Positions 26,343 to 35,511 of a stretch of 64,000 nucleotides of DNA are shown in pieces. This stretch comes from Gordonia insulae (GTDB lineage Bacteria > Actinomycetota > Actinomycetes > Mycobacteriales > Mycobacteriaceae): positions 2,542,001-2,606,000 of the forward strand of contig NZ_CP033972.1 of NCBI RefSeq assembly GCF_003855095.1. The letters are read 5' to 3'. Both the position numbers and the translations under genes were made by a program. The stretch's first letter is position 1, and each line of letters opens with the position of its first letter. The notes below the pieces were generated by a model. The model was not told the DNA's origin and made no database searches. It saw nothing but the letters and a program-made list of their open reading frames with translations.

Positions 26343-26957
26343 CTAGCCGGCCGGCATCAGATCGCGCGGCGGTGTGAACGCTTGGTCGGTTGTCGTCCGG
26401 AAGAACTCGACGCCCGTAGCCGTGGCCGGGTCGGCGTCGGCAGCGGCGAAGGCCTGGCGCTTGAATGCCTGAGCAGCACAACTCAACCGGTGCGAGATGG
26501 TAAGGCAGCGACCGTTGAGTTCGGTCGGCATCTCGTCGCCCCACAGTTTGATGTCGACGAGCCGCTGATCGATCGAGGCCATCGTCGCCGACCGCAGACG
26601 CTCCTCTGATGCCAGCACCTTGGGGGAGATCGCCACCGCCTGGGGCCAGGGACCCACGGTGCGCTGCTCGAGGGAGTCGCGGGAGACCAATGAGCTGCGC
26701 AGGTCGTAGAGGCTGGCCCCCAGGATCTCCAGCGGCCGGGTATCACCGTCTTCGGCGACGTGAACCGACACATCCCAGCCGGCCATCGACTGGTCGAACA
26801 GCCAGCCACCGGCGTATTCGATCGCCTCGAGGGGGTCGGCTGCGAGGACCGCTAGGCGGTAGCGGAGGGGACGTCGGCGCGCGACAGCTCGCGCTCGAGT
26901 GATCTCGCGTACTCCCGGAAGACGCGTACCAGCGGAATTGACGGGTCCAGCAGCCAT
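26343..26957 (-). CDS. Conserved-looking protein of unknown function
   Basis: The open frame gives up to 204 residues. The segment DPLEAIEYAGGWLFDQSMAGWDVSV through AAQAFKRQAF looks like a real soluble alpha/beta protein, but I do not recognise a family. The start is uncertain: the only ATG that includes the DPLEAIEYAGG segment is at 26957, which overlaps the upstream TetR gene by 106 bp. ATG 26786 avoids the overlap but cuts that segment. It may be co-transcribed with the TetR gene. The stop lies within 2 bp of the repeat array. Confidence 0.5.
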   Translation of the reverse strand: MAAGPVNSAGTRLPGVREITRARAVARRRPLRYRLAVLAADPLEAIEYAGGWLFDQSMAGWDVSVHVAEDGDTRPLEILGASLYDLRSSLVSRDSLEQRTVGPWPQAVAISPKVLASEERLRSATMASIDQRLVDIKLWGDEMPTELNGRCLTISHRLSCAAQAFKRQAFAAADADPATATGVEFFRTTTDQAFTPPRDLMPAG

Positions 26958-27469
26958 GATGTTTCCATTCCATTGATGAATGCGATGACTTCCACGGCCT
27001 TGTCGGCCGCGTCCAGGTCGGTGCGAAATCGCCCTTCACGTTGTCCACGCCGGATACCCTCGGCGACGGTCTCGACCGCCGCGTGATAACGGAACAACAA
27101 CCGGTCGTGCAGCGGCGTACCCGGATCGAGGTTCTCCGCCTGCAAGACGGTGAACATACGAACCTGATCTGGTGAGCGCTCGAAGCGCAGGGCAACGTTC
27201 TCCAGCTGCTCGAGAATGTCACCCTCGCGGTCCGCGTGCTCGTCGTCGTCGGCGTCGCGCAACTCCAGAACGGCGTGCAGCAACTGTGCCTTCGACTCGA
27301 AATGATGCAGGAGACCTGCAGGCGTGACGCCTGCCTCCGCCGCGATCTGGGCCAAGCTCGTATTGCGCCATCCGTTTCTGGCGAGCATTCGCTGCGCCAC
27401 CTCGAGGATGCGTTGCTTGCGTTCCTCACCCTTGGTGAGTAACGCATCGTACGGGCGTGTACCAGTCAC
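26852..27469 (-). CDS. TetR-family transcriptional regulator
   Basis: A 205-residue TetR protein. The helix-turn-helix is about 37-60 (TSLAQIAAEAGVTPAGLLHHFESK). GTG 27469 is preferred, with GGAG five bases upstream. It is divergent from the LLM oxidoreductase, and the gap between them contains a 9-bp-arm inverted repeat (27520-27553) unlike the operator found elsewhere in the window. It therefore probably controls a separate unit. Confidence 0.88.
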   Translation of the reverse strand: MTGTRPYDALLTKGEERKQRILEVAQRMLARNGWRNTSLAQIAAEAGVTPAGLLHHFESKAQLLHAVLELRDADDDEHADREGDILEQLENVALRFERSPDQVRMFTVLQAENLDPGTPLHDRLLFRYHAAVETVAEGIRRGQREGRFRTDLDAADKAVEVIAFINGMETSWLLDPSIPLVRVFREYARSLERELSRADVPSATA

Positions 27470-27519
27470 CTGACTCCACTGCTTGATCTGCAAATATCGC
27501 GCTTCGGGGGCTGCCCGAA

Positions 27520-27553
27520 TCCAACCTAGTGAACACATAGTAGGTAGGTTGGA
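27520..27553. promoter_or_regulatory. Inverted repeat, candidate operator of the adjacent TetR
   Basis: TCCAACCTA (27520-27528) and TAGGTTGGA (27545-27553) are perfect 9-bp arms separated by 16 bp, in the divergent region between the TetR gene (-) and the LLM gene (+). The window's common GAGAAT-N3-ATTCTC motif is absent here. Confidence 0.55.
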
Positions 27554-27685
27554 CCGATGTGACAAGGGTCTCATTTGCCATCAATCGCTGTCATGGTCAC
27601 GTCTCGCAAAGAGGAGGCTAGGAGAATTAGACTCTCCTGGAGTCAGATCGATATTCTCGATCGTCAAGGACGCCGCGAGGAGACC

Positions 27686-28609
27686 ATGCGCTTCATCTAC
27701 CACTATCCCGAGACCAGTGGACCCGACGGCGACCTGTTCGCCGCCGGCGCGCTCAAAGATGTGGCTGTCCGCGTCGAGGACGCGGGATTCGATGCATTCT
27801 CCTTGAGTGAGCATCCCGCTCCAGGTGCCAGGTGGCTGGCCTCCGGCGGACACCAGACCCTCGACCCGTTCGTCGCCCTGGGATACGTCGCCGCGGCAAC
27901 CGAACGGCTGAGGCTGCTGACCTACCTGGCCGTGGCGCCCTATCGGAACCCTCTGTTGCTGGCGAAGTCGGCTGCCACGCTCGACACCCTCTCCGCAGGG
28001 CGACTGATCCTCGGCCTGGGGGCCGGATATCAGAAGAGCGAATTCCATGCCCTCGGCGTCGACATCACGGAACGCAATACGCTGCTCGACGAAGCCCTCG
28101 ACGTCCTTCCGCTGCACTGGAGTGGTGAGGCGTTCAGTTACCAGGGCACTCACTTCAGCGCTCGCGAGGTGATGTGTCGCCCGCGTCCCACGCAGTCCCC
28201 CATCCCGATCTGGATCGGCGGCAACTCCCGGCTCAGCCGTCGTCGGGTTGCCCGGGCGGGCCAGGGATGGATGCCGATGACGGGAGGCGCCCAGTTGAGT
28301 TCGTCGGCCCGGACGCCGATGCTCGGGTCGGGTGAGGACCTCCGCGGGATCATCACCGAATTGCGCGGCGCCGCCGAAGCGGCCGGTCGTGGCGCACCGA
28401 TCGACGTCGTCTATTCGTATCAGGCCGACGGCATCACCAGCCCCGCGGTCGACGCCGATCGACATCGGGAGGCCTTCGCGCAGCTGGAGGAATCGGGCGT
28501 CACCTGGGTCCTGGTCTCGAGCGGGACCAGCAACCACTCCGCCACCGCCGAGTTCCTCGACGCCTTCGGCAGCACGTACCTGACAGCCACATCCACGGCA
28601 TCGGGATGA
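27686..28609 (+). CDS. LLM-class (F420-dependent) oxidoreductase
   Basis: A 307-residue luciferase-like TIM-barrel protein. The patterns FSLSEHP, LGLGAGYQ, RPRPTQSPIPIWIGG and RRRVARAGQGW are characteristic of actinobacterial LLM proteins, many of which use F420. ATG 27686 follows CGAGGAG. The enzyme probably reduces or oxidises a carbonyl or C=C bond of a pathway intermediate; FMN use cannot be excluded. It overlaps the next SDR by 4 bp. Confidence 0.87.
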   Translation: MRFIYHYPETSGPDGDLFAAGALKDVAVRVEDAGFDAFSLSEHPAPGARWLASGGHQTLDPFVALGYVAAATERLRLLTYLAVAPYRNPLLLAKSAATLDTLSAGRLILGLGAGYQKSEFHALGVDITERNTLLDEALDVLPLHWSGEAFSYQGTHFSAREVMCRPRPTQSPIPIWIGGNSRLSRRRVARAGQGWMPMTGGAQLSSSARTPMLGSGEDLRGIITELRGAAEAAGRGAPIDVVYSYQADGITSPAVDADRHREAFAQLEESGVTWVLVSSGTSNHSATAEFLDAFGSTYLTATSTASG

Positions 28610-29490
28610 ACTGGTTCGACGAGCGGAGTGGGCTCGACGGCACGGTTGCCGTGATCACCGGTGGCGCAGGCGGCCTCGGTGAGGGTGTCGCGCTGGACCT
28701 CGTGGCCAACGGTGTACACCCGGCGGTGATCGACATCGACCCCGCCGCCGGTGACGGGTTGCGCCGGGTTCTCGCCGAAGGTGGACACGACGCGATCGTG
28801 CACAGCGGGGATGCCCGTGACCCGGAGGCGCTCGACGGCCTGTTCACCGCCGCCACCGAGCGCTGGGGCCGGATCGACACACTGGTGAACATCGTCGGCG
28901 GCACTTTCCGCGCCGACTTCGTCGACAGCACCCCGAGGGGCTGGGATGCTCTCCTGCGCACCAATTTCCACCATGTCCTGCATGCGTGCTCGCTGGCGGT
29001 GCCGCGCATGCAGGCGGCTGGGCGAGGCGGCAGCATCATCAACATCACCACCATCGAGGCCCATCGTGCAGCGCCCGGATTCGCCGTCTATTCGGCGGCG
29101 AAGGCTGCCGTCGAACAGTTCTCGCGGACGCTGGCGGTCGAGGTCGCACCCGATCGGATCCGTGTCAACAACGTGGCACCCGACTTCGTGCCGACCCCGA
29201 ACCTCGCGCGGTTCGGGCACGGCGAGACCCCACCCATGGCCACACCGGCTGGTGCCCGCATCGCGATCCCGATGGGCCGCGTCGGCGCGGTGTCGGACAT
29301 CTCGAACGCCGTGGTCTTCCTCGCCTCGGGATTGTCGAGTTACATCACCGGCACCACGCTGCATCCCGACGGCGGAACTCTGGCCTCATCGGGCTGGTTC
29401 AACTGGCCCGAGAGCGGCTGGGCCAACTTTGCGCCCACATCCGTTCTGGCCCGGCTGAACACCGCAACCACAGATGGGTCCGAGGTGTAG
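28606..29490 (+). CDS. Short-chain dehydrogenase/reductase
   Basis: A 294-residue SDR with cofactor motif TGGAGGLG (18-25) and catalytic Tyr162-x3-Lys166 (VYSAAK). The position of the catalytic serine is occupied by threonines (NITTIEAHR, 147-155), which is uncommon but tolerated. A ~25-residue C-terminal tail rich in Trp, Ser and Pro follows the usual GGT end. The ATG overlaps the LLM stop. It is the last gene of this two-gene unit and converges on the synthetase at 29519. Confidence 0.85.
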   Translation: MNWFDERSGLDGTVAVITGGAGGLGEGVALDLVANGVHPAVIDIDPAAGDGLRRVLAEGGHDAIVHSGDARDPEALDGLFTAATERWGRIDTLVNIVGGTFRADFVDSTPRGWDALLRTNFHHVLHACSLAVPRMQAAGRGGSIINITTIEAHRAAPGFAVYSAAKAAVEQFSRTLAVEVAPDRIRVNNVAPDFVPTPNLARFGHGETPPMATPAGARIAIPMGRVGAVSDISNAVVFLASGLSSYITGTTLHPDGGTLASSGWFNWPESGWANFAPTSVLARLNTATTDGSEV

Positions 29491-29518
29491 GTGCAGGGCG
29501 TGGCCGGCGCCCGTGCGA

Positions 29519-31090
29519 TCAGCGAACCGGGGAGCCTCGGTCTGCTCGGGCAACCAACTCACGAACTCGATGCTTTTGCACCTTGCCCGACGGAGTGCGC
29601 GGAAAGTCCTCGACCTCGTGAATCTCCTCCGGCCACTTCTGTCGGGCGACACCGGCCGTATCGAAATGCTGCCTGACCTCTTCCAGGGTGGGCATCAGAT
29701 GACCACTGCGCAGCCGCATCACCGCCGCCACGCGCTCACCGAATCGCGTGTCCGGGGCCGACACCACCACTGCGTCCGCGATCGCCGGCAACGTCAGGAG
29801 CACTTCTTCGACAGCGGCGGCACTCACATTCTCCCCGCCGCGAATGATCATGTCGGACTTTCGATCCACGATCGAGAGATACCCATCGGCGTCGATCGAC
29901 CCGATATCTCCGGTGTGATACCAACCGTCGCCATCGAAGGCTCCGGCCGTCAAGGTCTCGTCTGTGTACCCGAGACAGAGGTCCGGGCCGCGACTCAACA
30001 CCTCGCCGTCGTCACCCAATCGGATCTCCACCCCGAGCCGGGGCGTCCCATCGGTGGTCAGGCGTTTGACCTCCGGCGCAGAGATGTTCGTACCGGTGAC
30101 CGACGGATGCTCGGTACTTCCGTACGCCCGGGTCACGGTGATCCCCAGGTCGGTGAGATGTCGGGTGATCGCGCCAGGAATCGTGGACCCACCGAGCCCG
30201 ATGTAGGTGAGATATCTCAGGTGAGACCTGCGGAAGTCCGGATGATCGAGCACACTCGTGACGAAATACGTCGGACCACCCCCGAACCCGACCCCTTCGG
30301 TGTCCATCAGGCTGATCACCAGTTCCGGGTCCCATTCGTCGCACAGGTCGACCGGCATACCGTCCAGAACGGGCACCAGAAACGCCGTCAGCATTCCCAT
30401 GAAGTGACCGACCGGCAGTGCGTTGAGCTGCCTGCCACGATCTGGCTGATAGTTCGCGATCTGCTGGCGGGTCTCGAATCCGAGGGTCTGATGTGTGTGC
30501 ACCACGCCCTTCGGATCGCTCGTCGTCCCCGACGTGTACGCGATCAGTGCCGCACCACCGGGGTCCACATCGAGCACACCACGCATCGGCTCGTCGTCGA
30601 GCAACTCGTCGAAGGTACTGCCGACCACACCGACGATGGGTACATCGGCGCTCACCGCCGGGTCGTAGGTCATACGTCCGAACTTCTCTGCGGTGATGAA
30701 AACGCTCGGCCGGGCATCCCCGAGGATGAACGCCACCTCTCTCGGTCCGTAGAAGTGCACGATGGGAACCACCGCAGTGCCCAGAATCGACGACGCCCAG
30801 AATGTTGCGGCCGCTTCCATCCAGTTCGGCAACTGGAAGGCGATCACGTCACCGGGGCGCACCCCACGTGAGTGCAGGCCGGCCGCCAAACGGCGGGCCA
30901 CGGTCCCGACGTCGGCGAACGTCCCGGCGTACGGGCGGACCTTGGAATACACGTGAAATCCCATGGCCGCATGCTCGTCCAATCCGCGCCCCAGCAGAGC
31001 GCCGAGAGACTCGTCGGTCCACCACCCCATCCGACGATAGTGGTGCCGGAGATCATCGGGTATCGCTCGGATCGGCACTGCGGCGTTCAT
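29519..31090 (-). CDS. Acyl-CoA synthetase (AMP-binding)
   Basis: A 523-residue adenylate-forming ligase with P-loop YTSGTTSDPKG at 185-195, RAYGSTEHP in place of the usual GYGxTE motif, hinge GWYHTGD, and terminal RTPSGKVQKHR with the catalytic lysine. The start ATG 31090 has GGGGGAG immediately upstream. It is the most distal gene of a seven-gene leftward operon (37456 to 29519) that encodes a full beta-oxidation-like set. Confidence 0.9.
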   Translation of the reverse strand: MNAAVPIRAIPDDLRHHYRRMGWWTDESLGALLGRGLDEHAAMGFHVYSKVRPYAGTFADVGTVARRLAAGLHSRGVRPGDVIAFQLPNWMEAAATFWASSILGTAVVPIVHFYGPREVAFILGDARPSVFITAEKFGRMTYDPAVSADVPIVGVVGSTFDELLDDEPMRGVLDVDPGGAALIAYTSGTTSDPKGVVHTHQTLGFETRQQIANYQPDRGRQLNALPVGHFMGMLTAFLVPVLDGMPVDLCDEWDPELVISLMDTEGVGFGGGPTYFVTSVLDHPDFRRSHLRYLTYIGLGGSTIPGAITRHLTDLGITVTRAYGSTEHPSVTGTNISAPEVKRLTTDGTPRLGVEIRLGDDGEVLSRGPDLCLGYTDETLTAGAFDGDGWYHTGDIGSIDADGYLSIVDRKSDMIIRGGENVSAAAVEEVLLTLPAIADAVVVSAPDTRFGERVAAVMRLRSGHLMPTLEEVRQHFDTAGVARQKWPEEIHEVEDFPRTPSGKVQKHRVRELVARADRGSPVR

Positions 31091-31121
31091 GGCTCCCCCT
31101 GCACAACGGATCTCGACGGAC

Positions 31122-32270
31122 CTAGAGTCCCAGCGACTTGGCGATGATCGTCCGCATGACCTCACTGGTCCCCGCGTAGATCCTGGCCACCCGGGCATCG
31201 GTGTACAGGCGGGCGATCGGGTATTCCATCATGTAGCCGTAGCCACCGAAGAGCTGTAGACAACGATCGACCGCGCGGGCCTGCATCTCGGTGCAGAACA
31301 GCTTCACCCGCGCGGCGTCGGCACCGGACAGCTCACCGTCCACCAGATCGACGACGGCCAGGTCGAGCATCGCCTGTGCGGCCTCCACCTCGGCGGAGAT
31401 CGATGCGAGTTCGAACTTCGTGTTCTGGAAGCCGGCCACCGGTTTTCCGAATGCCTTGCGCTCCTTCACGTACTCGATCGTGGTGGTGAGCGCGGCACGC
31501 GCCTGTGCGACCGAACCCGCCGCCACCGTCATCCGCTCCTGCGGCAGATTGCTGCCCAAGTACCCGAATGCGGCACCCTCGTCACCGAGCAGGTTCGTCA
31601 CCGGCACCCGGACGTCGGTGAACGAGAGTTCCACCGTGTCCTGGACCTTGCAACCCATCTTGTCGAGTACCCGACCGCGCTCGAAACCCTCCATACCGTC
31701 CTCGACCACCAGCAGGCTCAGGCCGGCGCGACGATTGTCGGGATCGGTCGAGGTGCGCGCGACCACGATGACGAGATCCGCGAGCAATCCGCCTGTGATG
31801 AACGTCTTCGCGCCGTTGAGGACGTAGTGATCGCCGTCGCGCACGGCGGTGCTGGTCATGCCGGCGAGATCGGAACCGGTCCCCGGTTCCGTCATCGCGA
31901 TGGCGGTCAGCAGTTCACCGGCAGCCATTCCCGGGAACCATCGGCTTCGCTGCTCGGCGTTGGCGTACCGCAGGAAGTACGGGAGGATGACGTCGAGCTG
32001 GGTACGGACCGTCGACAGGGTCACCAGTGCCCGCGCCGACTCCTCCTGCACGATCACGTTGTAGCGGAAGTCTTCTTGTCCCGCTCCCCCGTACTCCTCC
32101 GGGATCGCCATGCCGAGGACGCCGAGCTCACCGAGTCGCGCGAACACCTCGCGCGGCATCTGTCCGGCCTTCTCCCACTTCGGGTACTCGCCGACCACCT
32201 CCTTGATCACGAAGTCGCGGACCAGGGCACGGAAGGCCTCGTGATCGTCGTGGTAAATGCCTCGTCGCAT
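31122..32270 (-). CDS. Acyl-CoA dehydrogenase (LCAD/IVD-type)
   Basis: A 382-residue acyl-CoA dehydrogenase. FAD and substrate motifs AMTEPGTGSDLAG and LNGAKTFITGG are intact. The C terminus reads IYAGTSEVMR, so the base is not the MCAD-type YEGT glutamate; instead LPQERMTVAAG carries the LCAD-type helix-G glutamate. It should desaturate an acyl-CoA, probably long or branched. ATG 32270 has GAGGGGGG eight bases upstream. Confidence 0.92.
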   Translation of the reverse strand: MRRGIYHDDHEAFRALVRDFVIKEVVGEYPKWEKAGQMPREVFARLGELGVLGMAIPEEYGGAGQEDFRYNVIVQEESARALVTLSTVRTQLDVILPYFLRYANAEQRSRWFPGMAAGELLTAIAMTEPGTGSDLAGMTSTAVRDGDHYVLNGAKTFITGGLLADLVIVVARTSTDPDNRRAGLSLLVVEDGMEGFERGRVLDKMGCKVQDTVELSFTDVRVPVTNLLGDEGAAFGYLGSNLPQERMTVAAGSVAQARAALTTTIEYVKERKAFGKPVAGFQNTKFELASISAEVEAAQAMLDLAVVDLVDGELSGADAARVKLFCTEMQARAVDRCLQLFGGYGYMMEYPIARLYTDARVARIYAGTSEVMRTIIAKSLGL

Positions 32271-32283
32271 GTCGTGTCCCCCC

Positions 32284-33429
32284 TCAGTCCGCCAGCTCGA
32301 CGAGAGTCGCGTTGGCGGTGCCGCCACCCTCACACATGGTCTGCAACCCGTACCGGATGCCCTTGTCGCGCATGTGATGGATCATCCGGGTCATCAGGAT
32401 CGCGCCTGAACCGCCCAGCGGATGGCCGAGCGCGATCGCGCCGCCGAGCGGGTTCAGTCGATCGGCCGAGGCGCCCGTCTCGGCGAGCCACGCGAGCGGC
32501 ACCGGCGCGAAGGCCTCGTTGACCTCGAAGACCCCCACGTCATGCAGCGACACATCTGCTTTCGCGAGCACCTTCTCGGTCGCCGGGATGGGTCCGGTCA
32601 ACATGAGGATCGGGTCCGAACCTGTCACCGCCCCGGCGGTGTACCGCGCGATCGGCGACAGCCCCAGCTGCTGTGCGCGTTCGGACGTGGTGATCAACAG
32701 CGCTGCGGCACCGTCGGAGATCTGCGACGAGTTGCCCGCATGGATGACCCCGTCCTCCCGGAAGACCGTGCGCAGACCGGCGAGCTTCTCCGGTGTCGTA
32801 CCGCGTCGGACACCCTCGTCGGTCGCGACTGACCCCGCACCCGTCTCTATCGGCACGATCTGATCGACGAACGCACCCCGGTCGATCGCAGACGCCGCCA
32901 ATTCGTGTGACCGGGCCGAGTATTCGTCGAGCGCCGTGCGCGACAAGCCCCACTTGTCCGCGATCAGCTCCGCCGAGATTCCCTGGTTGAACGAGAAATC
33001 ATCATATCGGGCAAAGACTTTCGGCCCGTAGGGCATGCCGCTTGCGCGTGCCGAGCCCAATGGCACCCGGCTCATCACCTCCACACCGCCCGCGACCACG
33101 ACGTCCTGTTGCCCGGACATCACCGCCTGGGCGGCGAAGTCGATGGCCTGCTGACTGGAGCCACATGCGCGGTTGATCGTCGTTCCGGGGATGGACTCCG
33201 GCCAGCCGGCCGCCAGGACCGCGTAGCGTCCGATGTTGCTGGACTGGTCACCGACCTGGGACACGCATCCCCACACGACGTCGTCGACGATCGACGGATC
33301 GATCCCGGTCCGTCGGGCGAGTTCCTGCAGGACAACCGCGGAGAGGTCCGCGGCGTGCGTGTCGGACAGTCCGCCATTGCGTTTCCCGACCGCGGTGCGA
33401 ACCGCCTCGGCGATGACGACTTCACGCAT
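32284..33429 (-). CDS. Thiolase (acetyl-CoA acyltransferase)
   Basis: A 381-residue classical thiolase with all active-site residues: Cys89 (RACGSSQQA), NEAF at 304-307, His336 (LGHPLGGSG) and Cys366 (CEGGG). It cleaves 3-ketoacyl-CoA with CoA. ATG 33429 is chosen: it lies 7 bases after GGAGAG and overlaps the crotonase stop by 8 bp. ATG 33435 would leave no room for a ribosome site. Confidence 0.95.
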   Translation of the reverse strand: MREVVIAEAVRTAVGKRNGGLSDTHAADLSAVVLQELARRTGIDPSIVDDVVWGCVSQVGDQSSNIGRYAVLAAGWPESIPGTTINRACGSSQQAIDFAAQAVMSGQQDVVVAGGVEVMSRVPLGSARASGMPYGPKVFARYDDFSFNQGISAELIADKWGLSRTALDEYSARSHELAASAIDRGAFVDQIVPIETGAGSVATDEGVRRGTTPEKLAGLRTVFREDGVIHAGNSSQISDGAAALLITTSERAQQLGLSPIARYTAGAVTGSDPILMLTGPIPATEKVLAKADVSLHDVGVFEVNEAFAPVPLAWLAETGASADRLNPLGGAIALGHPLGGSGAILMTRMIHHMRDKGIRYGLQTMCEGGGTANATLVELAD

Positions 33430-34264
33430 TTCCATTCTCTCCGATCTCTGTTCGCGGCATGGTTCCCGGTGCCGGTATCGCCCAGCGGCCGGTGAACACC
33501 GGCTCCGTCCTGTCGGCGAATGCCGCATATGCGGCCGCGGCATCCGTCGTCCCGAAATTGACCACCTGGGCGCGCGATTCCCCGGCCAGTGCGTCCCTCA
33601 AGGACCGATCCGCACCTTCGTTGAGCAAGGTCTTGATCTGGGCGAGCGCCACGGGTGGTCCGTCGGCCAGTCGGCGGGCCTGCCGGGCGACGAACGCGTC
33701 GATCTCGTCGGCGTCCACCACCCAGGTGACCAACCCGAGGTCGCGCGCCTCTGCGGCGTCGATCATCTCCGCCAGCAACGCAAGGCGTTTCGCCTGCTGC
33801 AGGCCCACGATCCGCGGCAGCAGCCACGATCCCCCGAGATCCATCGACAGTCCGCGTCGCGCGAAGATCTGGGAGAAGCGCGCATCCGGTGTGGCCGCCA
33901 CCAGATCGCACCCCAATGCGAGGTTCCATCCTGCGCCGACCGCAACTCCCGAGACCTTGGCGATCGTGGGGATCTGTAGATCGTGCAGTGCCATCGCCAC
34001 GTCGGCGAGGATGCGCATCTTGTCCGCCGGATGACGCGAATCCGGCGTCGAGATGTCCGCGCCCGAACAGAACGGCCCACCGGCACCGGTGAGTACGAGT
34101 GCCCGGGCATCACCGTCGCGGGCGGTGCCCTCCAGGACATCACGCAGCGTGCACCATGCCGGCCAGTCGAGTGCGTTCTTGCGGTGCGGCCGGTTCAGGG
34201 TCACCGTGCGGACTCCGGCAGCATCCTCGATGAGAATCCCTGCGGCGTCTATCCGTCCGGTCAT
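33422..34264 (-). CDS. Crotonase-family protein, isomerase-like active site
   Basis: A 280-residue crotonase. The oxyanion motifs PFCSGADIS and VAVGAGWNLALGCD are present, but both hydratase glutamates are missing (Asn in GAGWNLAL; ARRGLSMDLGGS at the second). The Asp in GLSMDLGGSWLLPR matches the PaaG/enoyl-CoA isomerase type. It therefore probably shifts a double bond rather than adding water. Its ATG overlaps the CoA transferase stop (ATGA). Confidence 0.85.
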   Translation of the reverse strand: MTGRIDAAGILIEDAAGVRTVTLNRPHRKNALDWPAWCTLRDVLEGTARDGDARALVLTGAGGPFCSGADISTPDSRHPADKMRILADVAMALHDLQIPTIAKVSGVAVGAGWNLALGCDLVAATPDARFSQIFARRGLSMDLGGSWLLPRIVGLQQAKRLALLAEMIDAAEARDLGLVTWVVDADEIDAFVARQARRLADGPPVALAQIKTLLNEGADRSLRDALAGESRAQVVNFGTTDAAAAYAAFADRTEPVFTGRWAIPAPGTMPRTEIGENGNA

Positions 34265-35511
34265 CGCACGAATACCGGACCGACCGCGCCCAGGGCGCGT
34301 AGCTCGGCGATGTCGTCGGTGTCCAGGCCCACGCCGGCCAGCACGCTGTCGGTGTGTTCGCCCAATCCCGGGATCGCGCCCATCACGGGTTCGAACCCGG
34401 CGATGACCGGCGGCGGCAGTACCGCCGGGATCGGGCCGTTCGGGGTGTCGACGTTGCGCCATCGGTCGCGTTCGGTGAGGTGCGGATGTGCGATCACGTC
34501 GCTCGGCTGATTGAAGCGCGCGTTGCCGATTCCCGCGGCGTCCGCCGCCTTCTGGATGTCGAGCAGATCGTGCTCCGAACACCACGTCGAGATCGCCTCG
34601 TCGAGGACGTCCCGATACTCCACCCGCGCGGAATTCGTGGCGAACCGCGGGTCGGCGGCCAGATCCTCGCGTTGCAGGATGTCGGACGAGAGTCGCTGCC
34701 ATTCACGGTCATTGGTGGTGCCGAGCACCACGGTCTGACCGTCGGCGGTGGGATAGGCCCCGTACGGGGCGACCGCCGGCGATCCCATCCCCCGCGGTTG
34801 CTGGTCGATGCCGGTGTGGCGGGTGTAGTTGAGGGCGTACCCCATCAATTCCGCCATGGTGTCGAAGAGGCTGATGGCGATCGCACCACCGCGTCGCTCG
34901 TGGTCCCCCGCACGGCGATGTCCCACGAGCAGCGACAGGATCGAGATCGCCGAGTACAGGCCCGAGCAGACGTCGGCCATCGGCGGTCCCGGCTTGGCCG
35001 GGGCCCCGGGAGACCCGGTGATGGCGCACGCCCCCGACTCGGCCTGGGCGAGAAGATCGTAGGCGCGCTTGTGCGACAGCGGGCCGCCGGGACCGTAGCC
35101 GTCGATCTCCACCACGATCAGGTCGGGGTGACGGTCGGCCAGGTCCTCCGGCGCTATGCCCATCTTCGCCGTCGATCCGGGTGCCAGATTCGACACCAGG
35201 ACGTCGGCCCGGTCGAGCAGTTGGTGAAGCACTGCGATCCCGGCGGCCGACTTCAGGTCGATGGTGATGGACTCCTTGCCACGGTTGACCCACACGAAGT
35301 GGGCTGCCATGCCGTTGACGACGTCGTCGTAGTGGCGCGCGAAGTCACCGCCCTTCGGATTCTCCACCTTGATCACCCGCGCGCCGAGATCGGCAAGTGT
35401 CCGCGTGCACATGGGTGCAGACACCGCCTGCTCGAGCGCGACCACGGTCAGACCGGCCAACGGCCCGGCCGCCGACGTGCCGTCATCCGGCTCCTCGACA
35501 GATGCCGGCAT
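34261..35511 (-). CDS. CaiB/BaiF-type (family III) CoA transferase
   Basis: A 416-residue family III CoA transferase with catalytic Asp152 in RAYDLLAQAESG and the usual APMCTRTLADLGARVIKVE N-terminal pattern. ATG 35511 overlaps the SDR stop by one base (TGATG); GTG 35514 is possible. It may activate the substrate of this operon without ATP, alongside the synthetase at the operon's end. Confidence 0.9.
   Translation of the reverse strand: MPASVEEPDDGTSAAGPLAGLTVVALEQAVSAPMCTRTLADLGARVIKVENPKGGDFARHYDDVVNGMAAHFVWVNRGKESITIDLKSAAGIAVLHQLLDRADVLVSNLAPGSTAKMGIAPEDLADRHPDLIVVEIDGYGPGGPLSHKRAYDLLAQAESGACAITGSPGAPAKPGPPMADVCSGLYSAISILSLLVGHRRAGDHERRGGAIAISLFDTMAELMGYALNYTRHTGIDQQPRGMGSPAVAPYGAYPTADGQTVVLGTTNDREWQRLSSDILQREDLAADPRFATNSARVEYRDVLDEAISTWCSEHDLLDIQKAADAAGIGNARFNQPSDVIAHPHLTERDRWRNVDTPNGPIPAVLPPPVIAGFEPVMGAIPGLGEHTDSVLAGVGLDTDDIAELRALGAVGPVFVR

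Noticed and set aside
25990..26544. A frame coding a repeated protein pattern (CPVISIRCLAWRLGTYSI)
   Set aside because: It is the translation of the 103-bp DNA repeat array and has no ribosome site or homologous pattern outside the repeats.
27640..27662. GATCGATATTCTCGATC palindrome with an ATTCTC half site before the LLM gene
   Set aside because: The left half does not match GAGAAT, and GATCGA arms are common in this genome; not counted in the regulon.
29491..29518. GGGCG/CGCCC hairpin between convergent genes
   Set aside because: The stem is only 5 bp in GC-rich DNA, too weak to call a terminator.
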